Positions 27,477 through 35,205 of a DNA stretch of 64,000 nt are shown here, piece by piece. The stretch is from Salinibaculum sp. SYNS191 (lineage in GTDB: Archaea > Halobacteriota > Halobacteria > Halobacteriales > Haloarculaceae). A program made the translations under genes and the position numbers. The stretch is from NCBI RefSeq assembly GCF_037338445.1, contig NZ_CP147839.1, positions 62,001-126,000 of the forward strand. Reading direction: 5' to 3'. Under the pieces are notes generated by a model. It did not search any database. It was not told the DNA's origin and saw only the letters and a list, made by a program, of their open reading frames with translations. Position 1 is the first letter of the stretch. Each line of letters begins with the position of its first letter.

Positions 27477-28410
27477 ATTCAGCGAGTGCGTCGACAAGCG
27501 AGGCCTTTCGCCATCCTACCTGAGTATCTGCGACTTCTTGGATTTTCTCGGGGACCTTCGATTGTCCCTCTGGAATGATTGCGATCACCGGCTTGTCCAG
27601 TTCATCGGCGAGTTCCAGCTCCTCCAGGATCCAAGTGCTGTGAGCACCGTACATTCCACTACTTACGACGACAACCGACGCCGTTTTCATCTGGTTCCGG
27701 AGTTCAGAGCGAAGGGCAGACTCGGTATCCACGGGCAGGGGGTCAGTTGAGGGGACACTATGATTCTGCCACTCGATCGACGGAACCTCGTCAAGGAAAT
27801 CAACGATACGCTCGTAGTGTTCGTCGTACTCCCACGAGTGGGAGACAAAAACGTTGTACTGCTTGTCCTCAAGTCGAGTTGCAGCGCGTGCTAAGCGAGG
27901 GAGTGATTGCCCAGTATTTCCGCCTGAGGAGGAAGGGGACTCTTGAGTCGACGAGCCTACAGAGGCCAAGGCTTCCAGCCCTTTGTAGGCACCATATAGG
28001 AGCAAAGCACCGCCAGCGATTTTTTGTCTAGACGAGAGCCCCTGCTGGTTCTGAGTGTCGGTAGAACTGCGGCTCAGGGGATCGTCGGTCGGGACAAGGC
28101 CCGACTGTTGGTCATTCGGCTCGAAGAGCGACGGTTGAGAGGAACTGAGCTCAGGGAGACTGTTATCCCCAGATTGCGTGACTGTATAAACGGGGCCGAG
28201 TTCTCGAACGGTGAACTCCTTTCCGAGATCGTTCCCTTTGTAGGTCGGTAGTATGCGGTCTCCATCATCGCGATAGAATCCGGTAGGTAGATCGTTAACA
28301 GCTGACTTCAGAACGAATCGAACAGCTGATTCGGGGTTTGGACTGCCACGAATATCATCAAACGCAGCCTCCCAGGTGGTTTTCAATGGGGAGGAGGTGT
28401 CTTGGCTCAT
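27469..28410 (-). CDS. membrane-associated ThsB-like TIR protein
   Basis: A 313-residue protein. Residues 1-125 are an unassigned globular domain. A single hydrophobic segment (KIAGGALLLYGAYKGLEAL, about 129-147) and a Ser/Gly linker follow. A C-terminal TIR-like domain (about 185-313) of the MTH538/ThsB kind has NVFVSHSWEYDEHYER, VVVVSSGMYGAHSTW and LDKPVIAIIPEG. The Glu after STWILE is in the position of the TIR catalytic Glu. ThsB proteins make NAD-derived signals in Thoeris defence. Here no SLOG/NADase ThsA is present; instead the gene overlaps a RipA-like membrane protein gene. A TATA-like element lies about 25 bases upstream. Confidence 0.8.
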   Translation of the reverse strand: MSQDTSSPLKTTWEAAFDDIRGSPNPESAVRFVLKSAVNDLPTGFYRDDGDRILPTYKGNDLGKEFTVRELGPVYTVTQSGDNSLPELSSSQPSLFEPNDQQSGLVPTDDPLSRSSTDTQNQQGLSSRQKIAGGALLLYGAYKGLEALASVGSSTQESPSSSGGNTGQSLPRLARAATRLEDKQYNVFVSHSWEYDEHYERIVDFLDEVPSIEWQNHSVPSTDPLPVDTESALRSELRNQMKTASVVVVSSGMYGAHSTWILEELELADELDKPVIAIIPEGQSKVPEKIQEVADTQVGWRKASLVDALAEYA

Positions 28411-28428
28411 AACCGTATGAACAATCCG

Positions 28429-28439
28429 TTTTTAAATAG
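28429..28439 (-). promoter_or_regulatory. TATA-like element of the TIR operon
   Basis: The minus strand reads CTATTTAAAAA, about 25 bases upstream of the ATG at 28410, so the operon is probably transcribed as a leaderless mRNA. The divergent TIR gene starts about 100 bases away on the other side. Confidence 0.5.
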
Positions 28440-28537
28440 TATAAGTTCTTCCCCCTGGAATATCGCCATATTTGGATTCCGCATCAGAGAGGACCATAGT
28501 ACTAAACGGGTAAGCCGTCAACAATTCGCATATAGTT

Positions 28538-28975
28538 ATGAGCTTCAACAGCAGATCTTCAAGCAACCGTCGGAGCGAATACCGACTGTTCATCTCGCAC
28601 TCTTGGGAGTACAGCGACGAGTACAATCGGATGGTAGAACTACTTCGCGACTACCCGAATTTCAGTTTCCGGAACTACTCAGTACCGAAGGTGGATGAGA
28701 TCGATGCTGACACCGAAAAGGAGCTGGAACAGGCGCTCCGGGAAGACCAGATCAAGCCAGCTACGGTCGTAATAATACTCGGGGGAATGTACGTAGCACA
28801 CAGCAAATGGATCAAGAAAGAAACTATTTTAGCTAAAATCGAGAGCAAGCCTATTCTGGGTGTTACACCGCGCGGAAACGAGCAGATGCCCAATTTCGTT
28901 GAAGACCACGCAGACCAGATCGTGGGTTGGCAAGGAAAGAGTGTGGTAGAGGGAATTCGAGACCTGGCTGATTGA
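28538..28975 (+). CDS. stand-alone ThsB-like TIR protein, divergent from the TIR operon
   Basis: A 145-residue protein that is essentially one TIR-like domain: YRLFISHSWEYSDEYNRMVE, VVIILGGMYVAHSKW and ESKPILGVTPRG, with Glu after SKWIKK at the expected catalytic position. It is clearly homologous to the C-terminal domain of the divergently transcribed protein at 27469-28410 (shared SHSWEY, YSVP, GMYxAHSxWI and VGWxxKS/AS). It lacks the membrane segment of that protein. The two genes are separated by 127 bases. It probably senses or signals in the same putative defence system, but activity is not shown. Confidence 0.8.
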   Translation: MSFNSRSSSNRRSEYRLFISHSWEYSDEYNRMVELLRDYPNFSFRNYSVPKVDEIDADTEKELEQALREDQIKPATVVIILGGMYVAHSKWIKKETILAKIESKPILGVTPRGNEQMPNFVEDHADQIVGWQGKSVVEGIRDLAD

Positions 28976-28996
28976 GTTGATGAGAGCGTGGATGAA

Positions 28997-30052
28997 CTAT
29001 TGAGGGAGAGTCTGGCTACCGTCGAGACTGTTTCCAACTCCACGAATCGGGTAGAGTTCGATCGCTTCGTACTCACCGTCTCCGTTAATGTGGCCCAGTT
29101 TTGAAAACAGAGACCGGCTCTTATCATTTGGTTCGTCGATATAGTAGACATCATCCTTACAGTACTCCTGGCACCAAGTCTGAATTAACTCCTCAGCAAT
29201 CCCCCGGCGCCGGTAATGATCCCGGACATACAGCTGTCGAAGAACCTGTATTCCATCCAGCTCTTCCCAAGTGACGTATCCAGCCGCGTCGTCATCTCGA
29301 ATATAGAGCAATCCCTGGTGGTTTTCAGGGATATATCGGGCAAAAGAAGAACTCGTGTCACCACCATAGCTAGTCATCGCGCCGATGACTCGTTCTGTTT
29401 TGTCTATTGGTCGACCATTAGAATACACGAGAAATGAATCTTCGGCACCGATCTCCACGATGTCATCCGGAGTCGAATTCGTGAAGAGCCACTCAGCACT
29501 GAACACCTCATCAAGATCGATTCTACGACCCTGATACTCGATACCGTATAGGCTCATACAGTTATGGCAGCGAAATTCTGCTGATTCCTCGATTTCGGAC
29601 ATTCCCGGAACACGCTCAATTGACGGGTCGTCAATCCCTGAGCAATTGCAGTCCTGTCTAAGTTCCTCAAATTTGTCCCCCTTCCCAGATTGACTATACG
29701 GAACAAATCCCATCTTCCAATGCTCCTCTAACTTCTCACCGAGTTCCTGAGCGAGTTTTTGAACGACTCTCGCGTCTGTTCCCACAAATGCAACGACAGC
29801 ATCAAGGAGGTCGTCTACGTGAATAATCGGGTCCTCGGACAACTCATATTCTGTGAGCAATTGCCAACCACCGGGTGCCCGGTAGATCATCCGAAGATCA
29901 TCTTCACAGAGAAGGGAAACAGCGACGACCTCAATCCCGTCATCAGCTTCGATATAGAGAGGAATCGTTTGATTAATCTCCTCACGTTGAGCAAGAGTTT
30001 CGAGCCAAGCATAGTCCCCGAGACCCGCAGGAAGTGGAATATTCAAACTCAT
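28997..30052 (-). CDS. Zn-binding protein with C-terminal GNAT acetyltransferase domain
   Basis: A 351-residue protein. A central CxC...CxxC set (DCNCSGI near 135 and RCHNCMSLYG near 162) probably binds zinc. The C-terminal 120 residues form a GNAT fold with the acetyl-CoA loop (LRQLYVRDHYRRRGIAEELI, about 272-291) and a final EPNDKSRSLFSKLG helix. The N-terminal half is not recognised and mentions no known toxin motif. The acceptor is unknown. A TATA-like element (30080-30088) lies about 30 bases upstream. It is convergent with the small TIR gene. Confidence 0.75.
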   Translation of the reverse strand: MSLNIPLPAGLGDYAWLETLAQREEINQTIPLYIEADDGIEVVAVSLLCEDDLRMIYRAPGGWQLLTEYELSEDPIIHVDDLLDAVVAFVGTDARVVQKLAQELGEKLEEHWKMGFVPYSQSGKGDKFEELRQDCNCSGIDDPSIERVPGMSEIEESAEFRCHNCMSLYGIEYQGRRIDLDEVFSAEWLFTNSTPDDIVEIGAEDSFLVYSNGRPIDKTERVIGAMTSYGGDTSSSFARYIPENHQGLLYIRDDDAAGYVTWEELDGIQVLRQLYVRDHYRRRGIAEELIQTWCQEYCKDDVYYIDEPNDKSRSLFSKLGHINGDGEYEAIELYPIRGVGNSLDGSQTLPQ

Positions 30053-30079
30053 TTCCGTATCAGAAATCGCTCTGTGACG

Positions 30080-30088
30080 TTATAAATG
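30080..30088 (-). promoter_or_regulatory. TATA-like element of the GNAT gene
   Basis: The minus strand reads CATTTATAA about 30 bases before the ATG at 30052. Confidence 0.5.
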
Positions 30089-30110
30089 ATAGGCGACCAC
30101 CACTATGTGG

Positions 30111-30120
30111 ATATATAAAA
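30111..30120 (+). promoter_or_regulatory. TATA box of the DUF262 gene
   Basis: ATATATAAAA lies about 27 bases before the ATG at 30143, the spacing expected for a leaderless haloarchaeal transcript. Confidence 0.6.
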
Positions 30121-30142
30121 CCAGCATACCACAAGACGGAAT

Positions 30143-31911
30143 ATGGAAACCAAGCGGATCGCTGAGGTCGTGGAAAACATAAATTATTCTTATCTCTTAC
30201 CCGCGATTCAGCGGGAGTTCGTCTGGGAAACGAGTGACATCGTGGATCTGTTTGATTCCCTGTTACGGGACTATCCGATCGGTGCGCTCCTTCAGTGGAA
30301 CCTCTCGGCTGAGGAAGCACAGGCTCAGCCCAAATATCGCTTCGTCACCCACTACGTCGACGAACCGAATTTTCCCCAGTCACTCACAACACCGACCCAT
30401 CGAAACCCCCGCACAATTCTGAAGACCCACTCCCGTCACCGGTGAAACTAGTCCTCGACGGCCAGCAGCGACTGACCGCGCTCAATATCGGTCTGACCGG
30501 ATCATTCTACGAGCGGAAACACAACCACCCTCGGAACAAGGCCAGTTCGTGGGTTCAGAAGCGACTCTATCTCAACCTCCTCTCGGACCCGCAGACAGCG
30601 GACTCAGAACTCGGCAATAAATACGACTTCTCCTTCCGCTCTGAGAAGTCCGCAACCGCGAATGCATACTGGTATCCAGTCAACCGAATCATGTCCATCT
30701 CTGACAACGACGATTTCTATGCAGAACGCCAGGAAATTGAGGGAGAGATCCAGGAGCTGGTCGAGAACCACCCCGAGATAGAGAATTCAGATAGTCTGAT
30801 TCTCAACGCTCAGCGTAATTTCGAGGACCTCTATCGAGCGGTCCACAAGGACGAGAAGCTCCACTTCTTTACCGAAGACGAGAACGACATCACCCGTGTT
30901 CGTGACGTCTTCGTACGGATCAATCAGGGAGGGGTGACACCGAATCGTGCCGAAATCCTCCTGTCGTTGATGACTAGTAGCTGGCAACAGGAGCCGCCGG
31001 AAATCAACGCACGGGACGAGGTGCACTCGATGGTCGACGAACTGAACGGGATCATCGACGGTGGGAACGCTCCTTTTGCTACGAAGCACGTCCAGAAGGT
31101 ACTGCTCGCAATCAACGGCAACGAGATCCAGTATCGGTTCGACAACTACACACTCGACTTGCTGCGGAATCTGAAGGAGATCTGGCTTACCGATACGTTC
31201 TCGAACACGATGGAACAACTCGCTGAGCTTCTGAACAGTTACTATCCGACGGTGACCTACATCCTCAGTCCCGCCCTCTACACACCTATCGCCTACTACC
31301 TCTACCAGAACGAGAATCCCTCGCTCGATTCGACCTCTATAAAAGGACGCGGGCGGCGTCGTGACATTCTCTACTATATCTGTGCGGCCCGACTCAACGG
31401 ATTCACCAGCCAATCATCGAACCAGATCGCAGAACTCGTCCGGGATGTTATCCGAGAGGAAGAGGAGACCTCGGAATTCCCACTTGAGCGGATCAGTGAT
31501 GAAGTGGCATCCAGTTACGGAACCTCCCTCCGTTTCACCGAAGAAAAGTTGACCACGCTTTTCGAGGAGCTCCAGTACGGGAAGCGCGACATCGAGTTCC
31601 TTCTGCAGCTGTCGCACTATCCCGATGAACCGGCACGGGGCAAAGACTACGATATCGACCACATTATCCCGAAGTCGGTACTCCCGGAGGAGGCAGATGC
31701 CGACCGAGTGGGGAACCTCCAGTTGCTGATCGACAAGACGAACAAGATGAAATCCGATGACGACTTCGAGGACTGGATGAACTCCCGAACGGACGACTAC
31801 AAGCAGACTCACCATATCCCAGAGGGCGCCAAGGAGATGACCTTTGAGGAATTCGTTAATGCTCGGGAGCAGCTCATTATGGAGCACATCCTCGAGAACC
31901 AACCGTTCTAA
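30143..31911 (+). pseudogene. DUF262/DUF1524 (GmrSD-like) protein, split by an apparent frameshift
   Basis: The N-terminal 90 codons (30143 to about 30409) encode the start of a DUF262 domain (LLPAIQREFVWETSDIVDLF, then YPIGALLQW). The rest lies in another frame and resumes with LVLDGQQRLTALNIG, the DUF262 signature. The C-terminus carries a DUF1524 HNH-type motif (YDIDHIIPKSVL ... GNLQLLIDKTNK). Together they make a full-length GmrSD-type protein of about 590 residues, a type IV-like enzyme against modified DNA. Adding one C to the C5 run at 30406-30410 restores a continuous frame (HRNPPHNSEDPLPSPVKLVLDG). It may be a sequencing indel, a phase-variable tract or a real mutation. The gene has a good TATA box. 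Confidence 0.8.
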
Positions 31912-31917
31912 CCGCAA

Positions 31918-33066
31918 TCAAGCTTCCAGTTCGAAAGCCCTCTCAAGGAGATCAGTGAGCTCATTTAGAGCCTGAGTCGCAGTTTCATCAATTTGTACAC
32001 TAACGCGATCGGTTTCCTTCGGGTGTTTCTTTCCTAACGAGAGGACTACGTCGTCATCGGGGGAGAGGGAAGCTGAGAGCCAGGAGGTAACACGGGGGGA
32101 ACCGGCGAACCAAGCCGTTGTCAAATCATGCCAAGGGCGTTCCCGATCTGCCTCAGTCGGACGATCCGACCCAAATGCCAGCCGTTCCAAGTTATTAGTG
32201 AATGACCGGAGTTCCTCGGTATCCGATTCTTCAAGCTGAACGGTGACACGGTGGGTATCTCCGTCCCAGCCCCAGTCCTTCTTTCCAAGCTGAAGAGTTA
32301 GCTGACCCGTTGGTGAGCGAGAAACAGTCGCCCAAGCGCGCCCCTTCCGTCGGAGATCTTGTTGAGCAACGGTCACCCATTCATCCGACTTATCGAATGA
32401 AGCCCAATATTCTCCGGGTACAGGGATCTCTACCGAAACAGAGGGCGACTTCTCTTGCCAGAGCCATCTGATGACTTCCGGGTACCCCTCCATATCAGAC
32501 CGCGACGGAAGCGCATAGGGCCAGACAGACAGTATTCCGGAGAGATCAACATCGTACTCTGAGAAATCGCCCTCATTGAGCCATGCAACGCTATAGTCAC
32601 GCTGTAGATAATGGTCAGTGACTGCCTCGATATCTTTGCCCTGATTCCGATACTGAGCCTCTATCGCGATACCCCTTCCATGGGGCTCTCGGGGAGTATC
32701 GAATGTGAGCAGGACATCCGCAATTCGGCCGTCGATACCGGATTCAAGCTCAACTGTCGCATCGGGGAAATCGTGCTCCAATCGAGCATATGCAATCGAC
32801 TTCATTTTCATATGTTCGTCCGATTCACCAGGGCACTCGCCGACATCTACAAGATCAGCAAAGGTTGCCTGACCTGCAGTTTGGCCCATCTCAGAACGAC
32901 CCTCCTGTTCGTGGTGCCGAAAATGACGGGAAATGAAAGCAGAACCTCGTTCGTGAGACCGTACAACGGCCATCGGTTGGTCGCACGCAGGACAAGTAAC
33001 AGACGTGCCGTCGGCTACTTGCGGTGGGATTACCCGTGTTCCGTTTAGAACTCCAAGATATGGCAT
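31918..33066 (-). CDS. CoiA-like nuclease-fold protein, paralogue 3
   Basis: A 382-residue protein with CPACDQPM (about residues 24-31), SRHFRHHEQEG, and a core of GRIADVLLTF and GIAIEAQYRNQGKDIEAVTD. This is the same Cys-ribbon plus D/E/Q nuclease-fold layout as the genes at 12406 and 13560. The Glu-Ala-Gln replaces Glu-Val-Gln and keeps the key residues. Unlike the other two it lacks the C-terminal Cys clusters and instead carries two beta-rich repeats (a WxxVxxxLxLGKK pattern near 260 and 350) of unknown role. It is convergent with the DUF262 gene (6 bases apart), within the putative defence island. Confidence 0.72.
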   Translation of the reverse strand: MPYLGVLNGTRVIPPQVADGTSVTCPACDQPMAVVRSHERGSAFISRHFRHHEQEGRSEMGQTAGQATFADLVDVGECPGESDEHMKMKSIAYARLEHDFPDATVELESGIDGRIADVLLTFDTPREPHGRGIAIEAQYRNQGKDIEAVTDHYLQRDYSVAWLNEGDFSEYDVDLSGILSVWPYALPSRSDMEGYPEVIRWLWQEKSPSVSVEIPVPGEYWASFDKSDEWVTVAQQDLRRKGRAWATVSRSPTGQLTLQLGKKDWGWDGDTHRVTVQLEESDTEELRSFTNNLERLAFGSDRPTEADRERPWHDLTTAWFAGSPRVTSWLSASLSPDDDVVLSLGKKHPKETDRVSVQIDETATQALNELTDLLERAFELEA

Positions 33067-33190
33067 CGAAGTCGATGGCTGTATTAGATTTGCTTGTCAC
33101 TCGATCATAATGACCATTTCTCCGGCACCCCGTCGTTCGGGGGTCAAAGAGAAATCACTCACTTGGTGTCAAATCAGTAGTGGAGGATGA

Positions 33191-33324
33191 GTTTCCGGAA
33201 GTTTCCGGAAGCCTCGACTTTCCATGAACACAAATCGGGATACAGCGTAGGTTTTTGGGTACTCACGATGGTACTATCATAGGAGTTTCCGGAAACAACC
33301 CGGTCAGGCTTTTGTAACCTGACC
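33191..33324. repeat. candidate replication origin repeats upstream of orc1/cdc6-1
   Basis: GTTTCCGGAA occurs twice in tandem (33191-33210) and again as the perfect palindrome GTTTCCGGAAAC (33285-33296). A separate inverted repeat GGTCAGG/CCTGACC (33302-33308 and 33318-33324) lies 24 bases before the gene. Haloarchaeal origin recognition boxes often contain TTTCC/GGAAAC cores beside the cognate initiator gene. The stretch 33067-33347 contains no gene. Confidence 0.6.
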
Positions 33325-33347
33325 CGAAATCAGTCTGTCAGAGACAG

Positions 33348-34376
33348 ATGATTCGCGATGCTCGCGTCCTCCGGGCCGGGTTCGTTCCTCGGGAAGTTGA
33401 GCATCGCGACGCCGAAGTCAACCACCTCTCCAGTGTCCTCGAGCCAATCACGAACGGCGAACCCGCCGACACCGCTATTGTCACCGGACCCAGCGGCGCC
33501 GGCAAGACGTGCATCTCAAAATTCGTCACCGAACGCCTACGTGAGGAGGTCCTCGATGTCGAGACCACCTACGTCAACTGCTGGCGCAACTACACCCGGT
33601 TCCGCACGCTCTACCAGATCCTCGACGACCTCGGTGCAACCATCGACATCCACCGGCAGTCGACGCCCCACGACGAACTCGTCGACCGCCTCCAGCAACA
33701 CGATGGCCCGCGAACCGTCGTCATCCTCGATGAGGTCGACCAGCTCGAAGACCCCAGCGTCATCTACGACCTCCACAGCCTCCCGCAATTCGCGATCATC
33801 TGCATAGCGAACAAGGAAGAGGAGCTGTTCAGCCGCGTCGACGACCGGCTCGTGAGCCGGCTGCGCTCCAGCGAACACGTCCGGATGGACAAGTACCACG
33901 ACGAGCAGCTGTACGATATCCTGAGTGCGCGGGCAAAGTGGGGGCTCGACAATGACGTCATCACCGACGACCAACTCTATCGAATCGCCGACGCGGCCGC
34001 CGGCGACGCCCGCCTCGCAATCGGTATCCTCCGAACGGCCGCCGGTAAGGCTGATCGCGAGAACCACGAGCGCATCACCGACGACATTCTCCTGGATGCC
34101 GCCGAGGATGCTCGGGCCCAAATCAAGCAGAAGAGCCTCGACTCGCTCACCCCGCACCAGCGCGTCGTCTACGACATCGTTCGCGAGCACGGCCCGGTCG
34201 GGCCGAGCGAGATTCACGAGCGCTATACCGAGGACGTCGATGACCCACGGACGAAGCGGACTATCCGCACGTACCTCTCGAAGATGGAGCAGTACAACCT
34301 CCTCGAGGCGGAGGGGACGAGTCGGGATCGAGAGTACTCGCTCGTCGATTCAGCGGCGGCGTCGCCGATGCAGTGA
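33348..34376 (+). CDS. cdc6: Orc1/Cdc6 replication initiator 1
   Basis: A 342-residue AAA+ initiator: TGPSGAGKTCISKF (Walker A, about residues 46-59), VVILDEVDQLED (Walker B, about 125-136), sensor 1 in IICIANKEEEL, and GDARLAIGILRTA (sensor 2). The C-terminal winged helix is about residues 265-335 (SLTPHQRVVYDIVREHGPVG). Such proteins bind origin repeats and load the helicase; the repeats at 33191-33324 directly upstream are its likely target. A second, divergent Orc1/Cdc6 is encoded at 41513. The shortened N-terminus is normal for plasmid-borne paralogues. Confidence 0.93.
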   Translation: MIRDARVLRAGFVPREVEHRDAEVNHLSSVLEPITNGEPADTAIVTGPSGAGKTCISKFVTERLREEVLDVETTYVNCWRNYTRFRTLYQILDDLGATIDIHRQSTPHDELVDRLQQHDGPRTVVILDEVDQLEDPSVIYDLHSLPQFAIICIANKEEELFSRVDDRLVSRLRSSEHVRMDKYHDEQLYDILSARAKWGLDNDVITDDQLYRIADAAAGDARLAIGILRTAAGKADRENHERITDDILLDAAEDARAQIKQKSLDSLTPHQRVVYDIVREHGPVGPSEIHERYTEDVDDPRTKRTIRTYLSKMEQYNLLEAEGTSRDREYSLVDSAAASPMQ

Positions 34377-34394
34377 CCGTGATCCCGTCAGCTA

Positions 34395-35081
34395 TCAGGA
34401 ACTGAACTCGCCGAGGCCCGATTGCTCGTGGTCCAGCGGCTCGATGACCTGGGGATCGTCGTTGCCGGGGTTGTTGACCCGCGTCGAGATCTCGTAGGCG
34501 TCCAGATCGTCTTTCGGGTACGGCTGGCACAGTTCCTTGCGGGTGTCCGCGTCTGCGGCGAGCCAGTCGGACTCAGCGTCCTTTGGGAGGACGACCGGCA
34601 TCCGGTCGTGGATTGAGTTCATCAGGTTGTTCGGCTCCGTCGTGAGAATCGTGACGCACGAGATCGTCTCGTCGTCGCCCTCCCAGACGTCCCAGAGCCC
34701 AGCCATCGCGAATGCGGGGTCGTCCTCCCGGTAAATCCGGTAGGGCTGCTTCGACCCGCCGTTCGGCGATTGCCACTCGTAGAACCCAGACGAGGGGACG
34801 AGGCAAGGACGTGATTCCCACGCCCGCTCGAAGACGCGTTTCTCGTCGGCAGTCTCGGAGCGAGCGTTGATGATGCCCTCCTCGGGTTCGTCCGCCCAGA
34901 ACGGAATCAGCCCCCAGTGGTAGGCGTCGATCTCGTCGGAAGCCTCGTTCGTGATGATGTGGAGGTCGTCGCCAGGCGCGATGTTGTATCGGGGTGTGTA
35001 CCCGCCGTCCGCGACGACCTCGGCATCGAAGCGAGCCTCGAGGTCTGCTTGGTCGATGAAGAGCGAGTTTCGGCCACACAT
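34395..35081 (-). CDS. SRAP-domain protein (HMCES/YedK family)
   Basis: A 228-residue protein beginning MCGR, with the catalytic Cys2 exposed after Met removal, hence the ATG at 35081 rather than 35111. Family features include YNIAPGDDLHII, HWGLIPFWADEP, IINARSETADEKRVF, RPCLVPSSGFYEWQ (catalytic Glu) and HDRMPVVLP (His). SRAP proteins form a thiazolidine crosslink with abasic sites in single-stranded DNA and protect them during replication and repair. The length is typical. It is convergent with cdc6-1 (18-base gap). Confidence 0.93.
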   Translation of the reverse strand: MCGRNSLFIDQADLEARFDAEVVADGGYTPRYNIAPGDDLHIITNEASDEIDAYHWGLIPFWADEPEEGIINARSETADEKRVFERAWESRPCLVPSSGFYEWQSPNGGSKQPYRIYREDDPAFAMAGLWDVWEGDDETISCVTILTTEPNNLMNSIHDRMPVVLPKDAESDWLAADADTRKELCQPYPKDDLDAYEISTRVNNPGNDDPQVIEPLDHEQSGLGEFSS

Positions 35082-35205
35082 ACCTCCCAGTCCAACTGGG
35101 AGAGTCTTCAACGTATCTGGAAATGTGAAGGTGTGGTGCTGTTGCTCCCTCGTTTGATTTTATATTTGGGGACAATCGACAAGTACAGACGAAAGATTTC
35201 ACGGG

